NCBI GenBank assembly: GCA_950295325.1 | Contig: OX485803.1 | Location: forward strand, 65,921,554-65,985,553 | Direction: 5' to 3' | Source of the DNA: Polytrichum commune | Taxonomy: Eukaryota > Streptophyta > Polytrichopsida > Polytrichales > Polytrichaceae | DNA: 64,000 nt | In this document: piece by piece, positions 11,307 to 23,438 of the stretch | How the letters are laid out: the number at the start of each line of letters is the position of its first letter | Numbering within the stretch: position 1 is the first letter of the stretch | Translations under genes and position numbers: made by a program | Notes under the pieces: model-generated | The model's database searches: none | Told to the model about the DNA's origin: nothing | Seen by the model: only the letters and a program-made list of their open reading frames with translations

Positions 11307-11728
11307 GGTAAGGACTGTAGGCACTTGGACGGATACATAAGAGTCAACAAACGTATCTTTCTCTTTCTCGTTCTCTTGCCGGTCAAGATGAGTTCGGTTA
11401 AGAGCTTTCTCCGTGCTTTCCATCCAGCCCACTGTACTCCCTGGAAGTCCTCATTGCTCACATGGAGGCACAACAAATTCCCTGTGAGTTTCCTTGGATG
11501 TGGCCTTGCCATTCAACCCGGAGTGCATGGCTGATTTTTCACAAAGTTTTTACCTGTCCACGTCCAAAAACCTTGAATTGAAAGGCAAAAAAAATTGCAA
11601 CCCGTCCCAAAACCGGTAATTTCTAAATCAACCCGTCCATGAAAAGGTTAAAGAAAAAAAAAATTGATAAAGATAAACCGAAAGAAGTCGGCATGTGATT
11701 GGTTGCACTTGGAAACAATAGTATCTTC
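11307..11728. other. Short stretch without a recognised feature
   Basis: Open frames of 77-103 codons overlap on both strands without any motif. Nothing else is supportable. Confidence 0.35.
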
Positions 11729-12726
11729 CTTCAATTCGGCGGACACTAAACACCCCCCCACGAACTTTCCGGGGGGGAATATTCTGTCAGGGGCAGCCCC
11801 CGACATTTTTTTTGCACCCGACCAAAAACTGTTGCCCGCCCGCCCGCCCGATTTCAAAAAAACTAGTGTACTTGCATTTTTCAAGGCTACGAGTCCACAA
11901 ATCCCATATTGAGTGCACTTCATTTTCAAGGTCTCAAATCCAATATATATGTTCACTTCCATTGAGTAAATAAGCAATTGACTAGATTTCATTTTCAAAG
12001 TGAAACCGCCAATAAAGCATGTAATTAATTTGGAGGTCAAAAATATTACAAAATCCTCATTACCACTGAGGTTATAATTTTTGTCACTTACAATTGAAAG
12101 GGACTTTGTCATTCTAAAATCAAACTAAATTTTATGATTTTTCATCTTAGTTGCATTCAATCTTACTTAACTAGTTTAAATGCGTATGAAAACTTTGTGA
12201 TTGTAGAAGGTATTAAATATATATTAGATATATTAGATTATATTAGATTATATATTATAGATTATAGATTATATATTAAAATACAAAATCTGATAAATAA
12301 AAGAAAAAATCATAAATTCTAGTTTGATTTTAGAATGACAAAGTCCCTTTCAATTGTAAGTGACAAAAATTATAACCTCAGTGGTAATGAGGATTTTGTA
12401 ATATTTTTGAATTCCAAGTTAATTACATGCTTTATTGACAGTTTCACTTTGAAAATGAAATCTAGTCAATTGCTTATTTACTCAATGGAAGTGAACATAT
12501 ATATTGGATTTGAGACCTTGAAAATGAAGTGCACTTAATATGGGATTTGTGGACTCGTAGCCTTGAAAAATGCAAGTACACTAGTTTTTTTGAAATCGGG
12601 CGGGCGGGCAGCAATTTTCGGTCGGGTGCAGAAAAAATGGCGGGGGCTGCCCCTGACAGAATATGGCCCCCCCCCCCCCCCCCCCGAAAAGTTCGTGGGG
12701 GGTGTTTAGCGTCCACCCTTCAATTC
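11729..12726. mobile_element. Foldback Mutator-like element 2, same family, 9-bp target duplication
   Basis: The element is 11738-12717. It begins GGCGGACACTAAACACCCCC and ends with the matching complement (GTTTAGCGTCCACC). The exact 9-bp direct repeat CTTCAATTC flanks it at 11729-11737 and 12718-12726. Arms of roughly 400 bp (about 11738-12140 and 12310-12717) are inverted copies with more differences than in element 1. Shared internal blocks with element 1 include CAATATATATGT, the AAGTGCACTTCA region and the G/C-run block next to each end. The right arm has a run of 19 C (12667-12685) not mirrored in the left arm. The spacer is short and AT-rich with ATTAGATTATA-type repeats. No transposase is present. 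Confidence 0.9.
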
Positions 12727-12950
12727 TGTCAGTGTTCTGGCTTTATCTATTTTAGCTGCCACCTGCCGCATATGGTCCACATAGTTCAGAGCAAGACTGA
12801 TTCTCTGAGGCCTAGGTTCCCCCTCTAGCAGTGTGCAAAATCGGCACTTCCCCCTCCAGCAGGTATTCAAGCTCTTCTTATGGGTTGTCAGTATCTTCTC
12901 TCTGTACATTCTCTCTGTATCTTCAACCAAGTTTCGAGATTGTGTTAGAA

Positions 12951-13179
12951 TAGTGATCAGGGAGATTTTTGGGCAACATAGTCGGTTGAGATCCTAGTGA
13001 TTGCAAGTCCAACCAGTTTAGGGTTGACAGCCTCCAGTTTTCCTTCTTTAAATTTGGGTATATTCTATAAATCCCTCTAAAATGATCAGTACATTTCCTG
13101 CAATCTTGAACTTCAACAGGTTTTTTCTCAAACTCAACTGGTTCATTTGTAACTAACTGCCGGTTCTCCGTGATCATTG
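12951..13179 (+). mobile_element. hAT-like MITE, ~230-bp family
   Basis: The left end is TAGTGATCAGGGAGA and the right end is the complement of CAATGATCACGGAGA. The body (GGGAGATTTTTGGGCA, TCGGTTGAGATCCTAG, TATATTCTATAAAT, TTCATTTGTAACTAACTGCC) is shared with copies at 39590-39815, 42625-43361, 54984-55836 and 55856-56066. Two of those copies have good 8-bp target duplications, which with the CA(A/G)TG-like termini points to the hAT superfamily. In this copy the flanks match only partly. Confidence 0.75.
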
Positions 13180-13746
13180 TTCCAGAAGGTCCAAGATGAA
13201 AGGTGTTATGGGCTTGTAGAGTTTGAGTTTTTGAATTCAATTTTAATTTAGATTGAGCAGGGATTGTTTCAGTGTCGTTCTAAACTACTTCTTCTTTCAC
13301 TGATATCTATGTATGTTTGTATGTGCTGAATAATTTTGATTGTGTCCTTCATAGTCCCAATGATCCAGACTTCAAATGTGTGCTTTCTTCGGATGAAAAT
13401 TTAGTCTTCAATATAATTTCCTCCCATTGCAATCAGAGTTGCATGCTGAGTTGGGTTACATTGGACAGGGATTGTTTCCTCTTAAACCACTTGTCACCAA
13501 TGTATGAATGAGGGAGCTCACTTGTTGGAGGTGGAGCTTGGAGCTTGGAGCTTGGAGGGTGGAGCAACCCTGAGGAGAAGATACATTCGCTAACTTTTTA
13601 TTTTATTTTTTCCCAAGTGTTAGTCAAGTAATGTATAGAAGAATGTGAAATGAACATAGAATCTAGGTTGGTGTTAAGTCACATAATTAAGGTTTTTATA
13701 TTTCATATGAGTGGTGATTGAAGTGTTTTTAATATGTATTGCAATT
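13180..13746. other. Upstream region of the hAT gene
   Basis: No gene is seen. The short tandem GGAGCTTGGAGCTTGGAGCT lies near 13533-13553. Confidence 0.35.
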
Positions 13747-15232
13747 ATGTCTTTGCCAGTGTCTGGTGTACCCAGACAAAGGAGAGATGCACGGCAACAG
13801 AGCATTCTCCATATGTTTATGGCATCTTCTTCTCCTCAAACTTTGAATGACGGGGGGAATGAATTGCCTGAGTTGTCATAATCTTTTGTTAGGCGTTCCC
13901 CACATTGTATTCCTGATGTCGAGGAAGAGCAAGGTGACGTTCAGGGACATGATCAAATTAGAGAGGACACTGAGATGGGGGACGAGGATGAGCCAGATGA
14001 TAGTGCAAATGATGAAGATAGTGTAGGAGTACAGATGCCAGTTCATGGTGGTGGAGGGCGGCCTCTAAGGAGGAGGAAATTTATGCCCATATGGCGTCAA
14101 GGAAGGCCTTGGTTGATGCACATTGCTCTGCCTAGTCAAAAGCCCTACATGAAGTGTGCAACATGTCAAGCAGGTGGTCAAAACACACGATGGGGGACTA
14201 GAAGAGAGGGTTGTGAATCATTGCAGCTTTCAGCCGTGAAGGAGCATGAAGGCTCAACCTTTCATTTTCATGCCATACTGAGGTGGAGACTAGTGAGAGA
14301 AAACCATGAGGCAACTGCCATGGCTAGACATGTTGTAAATGCTATTGATGCAGAAAGTGCTAGAATTGTATGTTGTATGAAGATATTGTATCATTTTGTA
14401 GTTAATGATAAGGCTATTAATCAGTATGAGGATATGTGTCACATAATTAGACACATGAGAGCTCCAGACGTGCCTGTCAATGATGAGTATGGTGCTTATA
14501 CTAGTAGACAATCTGCATATGATGTTTTGTGGGCCATTTCACAACATTTGAGGGAAGTTGATCTTTTAGAAGTTAAAGATTCACCAGTGATCTCTCTTCT
14601 TGTAAATGAATCAACTGATCATAGTCTAGAACAACATTTGATTGTGCATGTTTGCGGTTTATCTCATGGTGGCTTGGGGCCTCCACGTATGCAGTTTGTA
14701 GGATTGTCAAGTGTTCCTCGAGCTACAGGTGAGATATTCTATAAGAATGTTGTGGACTTATTGGAGAAGTTGGAGTTACCTCTTGAGAAACTGGTGGCTT
14801 TAGCTACTGATGGAGCGGCTTCTATGATTGGGGTGAGACAAGGACTAGCAGGCAGACTTTGTGCAGATATACCAACACTTATTAATGTGCATTGTATTGC
14901 ACATAGGTGAGTCTTCCATTTTGAGTTTTTTTTGTATTTAATTTTTTTAATGCAATATATTCATTAATTAGTCCCCTTGCTTGTTTAGAGATGTCTTTGT
15001 AGCTAGCGATGTAGCTGAGGCATCTGTGAAGGTTTGTTTTGATTTCGTTATCGAATTAACCTAATATTAGTGGTAAATAGACTTTACATAGTAAATATGA
15101 GGTCGGTTAGATAAGTTGGGAGTTAGAAATTAGCCTAGTAAGTAAATCCTAATAGGACAAGCATTAACGGAATATTATAAGACTATGTGAGGATTGACTT
15201 AGCTAGGGAAAAATTCAAGTGGTTGGTAAGGC

Positions 15233-16372
15233 TAAGGGGCGGTTTACACTATGGACCATGAAGTTGGACCAGGGCTCTGCAAGGCAGCTGATTGGTTGTT
15301 GAAGTTCTCCCGGGACAACTTCGGTTTACACTAAGGAAAAAATGGCAGAGGGACCATGGAGGTTGAGGTCCCCAAAATATAAATTTTAAGGCCTAATAAA
15401 TGCACTGACATGGTCCAACGGGTTTTGCGTTGAGAGAGGCAAGAGAGGTGGTCTGGTAGGAAAAGGCAAGGGCCCATGTCAGAGAAATACCATTTCAATA
15501 AATTTTTAATGAATCTACCTTTTAAGCACCTTAATTATACCATAGCCCATGAGACATACCAGCACTACCTTGCCCTACCCCTTAAACCGGCTCACACGTG
15601 TTTCAACAAACAACGCGGGACATCTAGAACTCAAGAATTCAAGTGTAGATTTGTTTTTTTGGTCTACCAAATGTAATGTTTGGAATTTTGGGGCTTGTAA
15701 TATACCGTTGGAAAGGTCTTCAAAATACCTTTCCAACGGTATATTACACACCCCAATATTATTACAAAATGAAGTTGAAAAAGAAAAAAGAAAAATCTGT
15801 AGTGGTTTAGTGATTGTAGATCAGGGTAGTCAAAAGAAGTGCAATGGGAAATCTTCTAACATTAATTATCAAAGAATTGAAAATTAGTGTTGAGCAAGGT
15901 AGGGTGGTAACAACATTAAATATAATCAAACACTAAATATCCTATTTAGTGTAGTGACAACACAAGGTACATGTCACATGTAAATTACATTGAGCATGTA
16001 CAAATTAAATTGCTCATTTTATTTTATTTAAAAAAATTGTTGTGAGAAGATTTGCAAGCCACATCTTCGACACATTTAACAAGAAGTGAAGACAAGTGAA
16101 GCCCAAGAGAAGACAAGGAATGATCAAACTTTTTTTTTCTTTCAAAATTGCCCTTTTTGGGCATGTATTAAAAAAATCAGCACCTTCACTTTTTGGTGTG
16201 TGGTCATTCCTCTTGGTCCACATTCGGTTTACACCTAGTGAGGGGCCCATGAACCATGAAAAATAATATTTTAGTAAATCGGACCATGGAAGTCGTCCCA
16301 TGAAGTCATCCCACGCAAAATAGGCCTCTTACGTGGGACGACTTCATGGTCCATAGTGTAAACCGCCCCTAA
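15233..16372. mobile_element. PIF/Harbinger-like non-autonomous element, TAA target duplication
   Basis: The element is 15236-16369 (1,134 bp). Termini read GGGGCGGTTTACACTATGG and its complement, with TAA on both sides (15233-15235 and 16370-16372). The flanks read through as one sequence (GATTGACTTAGCTA occurs on each side). The 3-bp T-A-A duplication and G-rich ends fit PIF/Harbinger. Subterminal copies of TCGGTTTACAC lie near 15322 and 16225. It contains a perfect hairpin (15697-15747) and a piece, about 15854-15960, that recurs at 24114-24210. No transposase is seen. Confidence 0.85.
15697..15747. repeat. Perfect 21-bp hairpin with 9-nt loop
   Basis: Bases 15697-15717 (beginning GTAATATACCGTTGG) are the exact reverse complement of 15727-15747; the loop is 15718-15726. 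It lies inside the PIF/Harbinger-like element. Confidence 0.85.
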
Positions 16373-17600
16373 GATTGACTTAGCTAAAGGCTAAATCCGA
16401 AGTGACTAAACGACAACGGATTAAAGGAGTGGAACAAATCAACGTACACTAGATGGATGCGCGTTTGATCTAGCCGATTCGCTTCGACGAGAGAAGATCC
16501 AAGTTTACAAGTGTCTTTTGACACTACTAAGTCAAAATGGATTTAAGCGGATCCAATGCGAAATATCAACAAAGCCTAAACGGATCCAATGCGAGGGTGG
16601 ACGTGACAAGGCGGAATACCACGGAGTACCTATCTCGACCACCTATTTAAAAGGCGTCGAAACTCCCTTAAGCATCACCACTCTTCCACTTCATCGGTCC
16701 CGGGCCCTTAGAGCCTCAATCTTCTCGACGCTTAGTTATCTATCTCGCCAACTTAGGTGTCCTCGACTTCTATTAGTAGTTAGTAGTTAGTAGGATGAGT
16801 GGTTGTACTCCTTCAGAAGGAGTAAGTGTTTCAATCTTTCAAATAAAATATTCTCTTATAGTTTTAATAGTATTTGCCTCTTTGTATGACATTCACATTC
16901 CTCACCTCTTCTTTACTTGTTAGTGAAGCAACGTTAGTTTGTATAGAATGAAATATTAGTTAGCAACTAGAATCATGTAGAACATTGTACTTTAGAGGCT
17001 TGCCACGTCTTACCAATAAATCCGATTTTAATTTATTTTATATCGTAGATGGATACTAAAATTTTCTTTCCAAAAAAATTAGTTTCATTCATATCTAAAA
17101 TTATGTCTAGAAGTTATGAGTGTTTCCGTGAGACAACTTCTAATGTAGCACTGCTGACTTTGAAGCTTCACCTCGGTTAGCTGGTTAGGCCATTTTCTAC
17201 AAGTTTTATATTTCTAAGTAGGTCTTGAAGTTCTCTATTCTTGCAGCTTAGTCTTGCTTAAAACTAAAACTCTGTCCAAAAGTTATGAGGGTTTTTGTGA
17301 GGCATCTCATATATTTCTTCTTTCTTCATATTCATTTTTTATTAGTTAGAAGTTCTATTAGCATTCGGTCTTCTTTGCATTGATTTTTAGTAGTTTAGTT
17401 ACATGAAAAGGGTCTAGGTTATCTATTCCAAGGTAACTAAGCTTAAGTTGGACTAATCGGATACTTAAGAGGCTAACTATTATCTTTTCTCTCAAAAAGA
17501 TTTTTGAATCTTATAAAATGTATTTGTGAACGAAAGGTAAGCACGACTCAACCCTTTGGCTTGGAAACCAAAGGGGTTGTCTACTTTACTTCACAACATC
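16373..17600 (+). repeat. LTR-like sequence inside the hAT pseudogene
   Basis: The DNA around the PIF/Harbinger-like insertion (15036-15232 plus 16373-16880) may be a solo LTR. It has a TATA-like CCTATTTAAAAGGC near 16644 and, about 200 bp later, an AATAAAATA signal near 16843, a spacing typical of LTRs. I could not find the ends or a target duplication. The part from 16880 to 17600 is AT-rich and featureless. Confidence 0.3.
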
Positions 17601-18728
17601 ACCGGAGCTACATGTGTTGGATGACTTCTCCAACTTTGCATACACATGGGTGGGTAGGTCATCATTAAGGCGGACAAAGCTTGATCAATTAATGTTGGAA
17701 TTTGCCATAGATCCATTAGTTGTTCTTTATATGCATAGAGTGCGATAGTTATCTAGTGGATAAATGATGCAACGAGTTTTGGATTATATGCCTATGTTTT
17801 TACAAGTTTTTTCGTAAAGATGTGCCAACATGGTATCGTAAACTGATATTTTTTTAGTTCCACTTTCTTTTACGTTTACTTCTGGATGTTCTTACTGAGT
17901 TAAATAAACTCAAAAATTTATTCCAGAGTGACCTTGTGGATATTACTCAGATTGGAGGCCACTTGAACATTTGTATTACTATTTTGAGTAGATATATTTT
18001 TTACAATTAAAGGTGCAACATTTGGAAGAGGTTCAAGGGTATTGTGTCCATTTTTAGAGACATGTGAAACCTCTATGGAGATGGTGTATCCACTTGCAAA
18101 TGGTGGCCAGAGAACCTATGCAATGCATTTGGGGAGTGTTACTGAGCGACTTGGTACAATTGAAGAGTGCAAATACATTGGGGCATAGTATGTACAACGG
18201 GTGGTGGATGCATTGAATAACAAGTTTCCAGACTTAGGCATCTTCAATGTATGCAAGCTCTTTAGTCCCAATTTCTACCTAGCAAATGATGATGAAAGAA
18301 CTCGTATTACTGAAGAGTGGTTGGAGAAGTTGTTTGTGAAGTTTCATACTTCTGAAGAAAAACAAGATCGGTGTTGGGGTGAGTGTTTGGAGATGGTGGA
18401 GACCATGAGAGAGATGATCCCAAATAAGTCTTTATTTGAAGCTAGGTAGTTTGCACGTACCACTTCATAATGGTCAATCAATTGGCCTAGTTTGAGTAAC
18501 TTGTGGAGGAAAGTTATGGTGATTCCAGTGAGCACTGCAATATGTGAGAGGGGTTTTTCTAAACAAAACCTAATAAAAAGTCATCTACGTACTAGTTTGA
18601 AGTTAGAAACTTTAGATGTTTTGATGCACATTTCATGTGCAAATATTCCAGTTGAAAATATCAATTGGAATGCAATGATGTTTGTTTGGAAAAACATGAA
18701 GGATAAGAGAATTCATCCACTTCTTTGA

Positions 18729-19014
18729 AAGGTATATCTTAAATTTAATCCCAAAAACAACATGTTCATTATTAGCAAATATAATGAACTTTATGATTTT
18801 ACATTAAATTTGTTCTAGACTACCCTTATCTTAGTTCTAGTCAACATGTACCAATAATGGCCCATGTTACACACAAGAGAATCATGGCAATGCAAAGAAC
18901 ATCAGGGTACAACTACAATCATGTCTGCAAAAATACAAAGATTATCATATTTTCCACGAAGTGATTGATTCCAACTTATCATAGACATATATCATTATAA
19001 GTTTTATCATGCCA
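18729..19014. other. Short AT-rich stretch downstream of the hAT pseudogene
   Basis: No feature is recognised; possibly the 3' non-coding part of the hAT element. Confidence 0.3.
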
Positions 19015-19329
19015 TTATGCAAAAGCTTGTACCTTATAGGCAAAAAAATCTCTTTTGGTAGCATCAATATTTATCAAAGCACGAAATTTTTTCTCATTAA
19101 TCTTTAGATTCTTACCAAATTGATTACAAAGCCTTTCTAGCTCTGGGACATCCCCACTTCCCAAACCAACCTGTCTAGAAGGCATTTTTGTAGGGTTTAG
19201 TATCTTAAAACAACTCATGATGTCATTGTCTTTGAAACGGTTTTCTAGTACTTTACAAATTTCCTCAGCAAAGCAAATTTGGAAAGCAATAGCTTCTTCT
19301 AAATCAACCCCAATTTTATCCCTTATCAT
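19015..19329 (-). pseudogene. Second hAT transposase fragment, minus strand
   Basis: The 104-codon frame contains F-K-I-L-N-P-T-K-M-P and then D-V-P-E-L-E-R-L-C-N-Q-F-G. This matches the segment of hAT proteins between the catalytic core and the C-terminal dimerisation domain (the usual form is a conserved F-x-x-x-N-P followed by an E-L-x-x-L block). It is on the opposite strand to the hAT pseudogene ending at 18728, so it belongs to a different insertion or an inverted part. No other domain of it was recognised nearby. Confidence 0.6.
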
Positions 19330-22300
19330 TAGAATATTTGTGACTTGTAATCAATCAACACCCAGTGAGCACGAACTCATTATCTATAAGTAACTCAAAT
19401 TATAATGGGTTCAATTGTTGCAAGGAACGGTAGGTTCTATTTTTTCTTGAGATGGACCAGCATGGGTGACAAACATTGATTCTAATATAAGGTCTCTTTA
19501 AAAGGTTATTATAATATATTTAATTTCATTTTTTGAGATAAATGAAAGAATTCACCAGTTGGCTCCTTACAGATTTTGGGACTCTCAAGTTATAGCTATC
19601 TGATTTTTTTCTAGTTAGCTATAGTTGTTTTTTAATATGGTTTAATTTTTTTTAGTTAACTATAGTTGTTCTTTAAATCGGTTTGAAATTTTTCAGTTAA
19701 CTATAATTGTTCTCTAAGATGTATTGAAAAAAATATAATCAAGTATAATTATTTTGGCATTTGTCCAAGGTCTGAAATTTTTGGAGGTAGAGCCAGGTGA
19801 GGAAAGGGCATTAGTGGAGCTCATATTCTTTGGATTACATTTCAGAATCAACCATCATTTGCACCATCAATAAAGTTTTGATTATCATCGTGTAGTTCCT
19901 GGGTAGATCATGTCAAATGGTAATTTTCGCAAATGTTCATTAACATATAATGGTAAACCCGTCAGTGCACATCGGTTTAGATGTGGTGTATTCCACCTTT
20001 CAACACGGAATACACTATTGTAGTGAAATAGGCAGGTAAACTTTTACAAATTACTACGAGTAACATCATGCATTGGAACACTAGAAGTAGGAGCAAAAGG
20101 AAAAGTTTTGACAATGATCTTTACAACATAAGTTGACAAAGGGCCCGCCACACTCCAACTTCTCGGCACTCGTCAACACTGTGTCGTTATAAGGCACTGA
20201 TCCATAATGGATTAGGTTATTGACATCCCTAATGACAATTATTGAAAACTTTACAAAATCCCCTTCAAGCCCTTGTAATGTTGTGGGGGACAACAATAAC
20301 TGCACCTAGACCCACTAGTGATTGATGCCAAGTATTTGCATTGAAATTTATTTAAATGAATGGCCGTCAAGTTGGAAAGCACATGTTGCACCAAACCATT
20401 GGCATGCTCCATAGCTAGTTGGAGACAATGTTCTGTCATTCCATCCTCTCACAACCCCTTCAATTTCATTGTCTCAAATAATGTCTCATTTAATGTGATA
20501 TATTCACGGTAGTGTGGTAGAACCAGTGGATGCAACGTCCAACTAGAACTAAACTTGCAATCCATCATTATAAATTGAGCTTATAGTACATACTAGTATA
20601 GGTACATGCCAGGTTCACGAGGAAGCAACTATGAACGCCACATTGCCCGTGACATTATTCAACAACATAAGCATGGTCTCTTAGTTTCATGAAGAGTGAT
20701 GCTTGAATTAAAGTTGTTGTGATGCTCACAAATCTCATAGCATTTTGCTAAAATTTCAAAGGATTGATGTAGCTCCAACGTTGGTTTAGAAAATAGAAGG
20801 CATTATAGCCATCATCATAATGTGAACTACCCAAGAAGATTGACATGCCATAAGCTCATTATCAATGTGTAATAATGTAGTAAAACTTGACCTTTTGCAA
20901 GTAACTCAACATGTGGGAAACCAAAGGAGGTGCTTGAAGAGATTAATAACTAAACCAGGTCATTACACTTTGAAGGTTTTCAAATTCTCAAGAGATGTGA
21001 GCACCATTAAACCAACTTCACCGTTTTCCATGCCTACAATATAGATTGTGTTAAAGAAGTGAAGCTAATGATCATCTAAGACCCCTAAAGCCAAACTTAA
21101 ATGAAGAGCAGGTGGGGCAATCAGTCGTCATTGTGATTTTCTGTGTACTTTGATGTTTTGATGATGCATGAAGGTTGTCTACTTAGCTTTTATTGCCGAC
21201 CAAATACAAATGTACTTCTAATCACTACAACAAGGACTTATGAACATTATAACAACAATACAAAAAACATTCATCTTGGATTAATGGATTTTTTTAATGT
21301 CATCAATTATTCTTGAACGAACAAAAATGTTTAAACCTCCATAAGAGGTCCATGGCATAGTATTCCTTGTCGACCTGGCACAAAGCCGCATATCATAACC
21401 CAACCATTATTGTTGGTCGCCTACAATGGATGGAAGAGGTATTGGGGGAGGTAGTTGGCAATCCTGTAATTGATTTATGGTATCCAACACGTTAAGAAAA
21501 TAATGTATTAACATTGAAGCTATATTGTAACCCTTATGTGATATACTAACTTATATGGACGTTTGTTGAGATGTGCCAATGCAATTTGAACTCAAATTAA
21601 ATGAAGCACAAGGCTATTAAAAAGTTTGCAATGTGATCATTTAAATTGTAGACCTTAAACCAATGTTGGTTGATCATCAACTTGATTAACATGTAATAAT
21701 GGATTTTAGGTATGTGGGTCCCAAACATTTGATAAACTGATCATTATTGAAGTCAAACACACATAAGTTGTCATATCATAGCTATAATTGATAGCTTATT
21801 CATCCTTTGAAAATAATGTCAGTAACAAAAGCCTCTAATCTTGCTTGATCAAAATATTACTTAATATGATGTCATAAGTTGCCTTCTTCAAAGACACTAT
21901 GCACAAGGGATAAGATTAAGTGAATGAATGATTCAAAACTGAATATAAATAAAATAAATTATATTGAAATCAAAACTGGAGATGGGCAAGATCAAACATT
22001 AATAATTGAGGCTATGAAATAAATGCTTGTCTTAAAAAAATCATTACTTGAAATTACGGACTTCTCCTTAATTTGCACAATATATAACCACAACAATACA
22101 AATACTTAATTACCTAACCAACACTCCTTCCAAGTACGTACAATATTTTCGTGCTTTTATGCACATACGTTGAAAACAAGAGAGTTAACTAATATGACTC
22201 AAGTGGAATGTTATTGAAAGAAGAAAGCTTACAATATTGTTGAAAAACAAAACCTGAAACTTGCAAATTAGGCACTTGGGAAGCTTAATTGCACAAATTT

Positions 22301-22380
22301 TGATATGCGAACAATTTTAAATTTGGGCACCGTCAACAAGACCTCAAGTTATATTCTACTTTTCACTTCCCGCTAATTCC
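19330..22380. other. Long AT-rich stretch without a recognised gene
   Basis: Only short frames (under 80 codons) without domains are seen. Near 19610-19760 a motif of the type TTAGTTAACTATAGTTGTT repeats loosely three times at about 60-65 bp spacing. I see no RNA gene or clear element boundary. Confidence 0.4.
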
Positions 22381-22382
22381 AA

Positions 22383-22640
22383 TGGTATTCAGAATCGGGT
22401 TAAATGCTAGTAGTTTAAGTATATCGGACTGAATTCTAGAAACTTGATAAGTATAAGATGAGGATGACCGACTAATTTTCATAGTATTTGGAAACGGGTT
22501 AAGTGCTAGCATGTTAACTTTATTGAACCGAATTCCGGAAACTCAAGAAGCATTAGATGGAAATGACTGACTAATTATAATGCTAGCACACTTGAAATAT
22601 AACAGCGCAGGACCAAATTACGGAAACTTGACAAGCATTT
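22383..22640. repeat. ~99-bp tandem repeat, about 2.6 copies
   Basis: Units start near 22383, 22482 and 22580. Shared motifs are CGGGTTAAATGCTAG / CGGGTTAAGTGCTAG, GAATTCTAGAAACTTGA / GAATTCCGGAAACTCAA and GACCGACTAATT / GACTGACTAATT. The third unit is partial. The array ends where a GGGCCACTTCACAC element end begins. Confidence 0.7.
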
Positions 22641-22812
22641 GGGCCACTTCACACACAAGGCTAAAGGCCCCTGACCATGGCAATGTAAGAGCTCTCATTG
22701 GTTGAAAAGGCGGAGACCGTTCAAGTTCACTTCACACTAGGAGGTGAAGGCCTAAAGGTCCCAAGAAAAGTTCATGGATGAAAAGTCTACATGGAGTCCT
22801 ACATGGCAGGTT
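22641..22812. mobile_element. Truncated copy of the GGGCCACTTCACAC MITE family
   Basis: It starts with GGGCCACTTCACACAC and keeps the next blocks of the family (CTCTCATTGGTTG, AAGGCGGAG, CACTTCACACTAGG, GTCTACATGGAGTCCTACATGG), then stops matching. No right end of its own was found before the full copy that starts at 22886. Confidence 0.65.
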
Positions 22813-22885
22813 GTAGGAATAACAATGTCCATAATAAGGCAGCGGGCCATGAGTTTTATGATTCAGGCGGATCAATGGATAATAA

Positions 22886-23362
22886 GGGCCACTTCACACA
22901 CGAGCCAAGAGCCGTGACCATGAAATTGTGAGAGCCCAAATGAAAGTGTCCAAAGGCCGTCCCAAGACCACCTCCAAAATCATGTAGTGTGGTCACGGAT
23001 CTTCAAGTATAGTGTGAAGCCATATGTGACCGGGCCCTCAATCAAATGTTATTTCAATGAATTTCTATTCATGCGGGCCCTCACACATGATAAAATTAAA
23101 AAAATCAACGGTTGTGAGCGTTCAGAGTGCCATGGTCTCCTGATTTTGTGTTAAGCCTACTTCCAAGAGGAGGTTTTTGAAAATAATCCAAGCGACCATG
23201 TAGGAATCCAATGTAGACTTTACATCCATCTTGCATTCACATACTCCGTCGGTCCCTCAAGCGTAGTGTGAAGCGAACTTGGACCGGATCCGCCTTTTCC
23301 ACCAATGAGAGTGCTTGGAGTGTAATGGCCACAGGCTCTCAGTCTCGTGTGTGTAGTGGCCC
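22886..23362 (-). mobile_element. PIF/Harbinger-like MITE (GGGCCACTTCACAC family), copy A
   Basis: This 477-bp element has GGGCCACTTCACACACGAG at the left and a matching complement (CTCGTGTGTGTAGTGGCCC) at the right. It aligns in reverse with copies at 42811-43315 and 59518-59990. Left flank TAA and right flank TCA differ by one base, so the 3-bp target duplication is only approximate. Confidence 0.82.
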
Positions 23363-23438
23363 TCAATCCCCGACCCCTTCCTCCTCCCAAGGACTGCTGG
23401 TTAAACTTACTTTAACTTATATCACATGAAGAATGCTA

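Larger units (their letters stand above)
13747..18728 (+). pseudogene. hAT-superfamily transposase gene, broken and interrupted by insertions
   Basis: The first reading frame (13747-14906) has one in-frame stop near 13876-13878. It encodes a TTF-type zinc-finger-like region (G-R-P-W-L..., C-A-T-C, H-E-G-S-T-F-H) and then the hAT catalytic core, including N-E-S-T-D and A-T-D-G-A-A-S-M and ending V-H-C-I-A-H-R. An 82-bp intron (14907-14988, GTGAGT...TTTAG) joins in phase to A-S-D-V-A-E-A (14989-15031). Homology resumes at about 17605 (H-V-L-D-D-F, then Y-T-W-V-G-R-S-S-L-R-R), now with several stops. The C-terminal dimerisation domain lies at 18486-18728 (N-L-W-R-K-V-M-V-I-P-V-S, E-R-G-F-S, I-W/V-W-K-N-M-K-D-K-R-I). 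Between 15032 and 17604 lie a PIF/Harbinger-like element (15236-16369) and LTR-like sequence. In most relatives the first core motif is D-E-S-T; here Asp is Asn (codon 14605-14607). This is a decayed copy related to ZMYM6/ZNF862-like hAT proteins. Confidence 0.88.
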
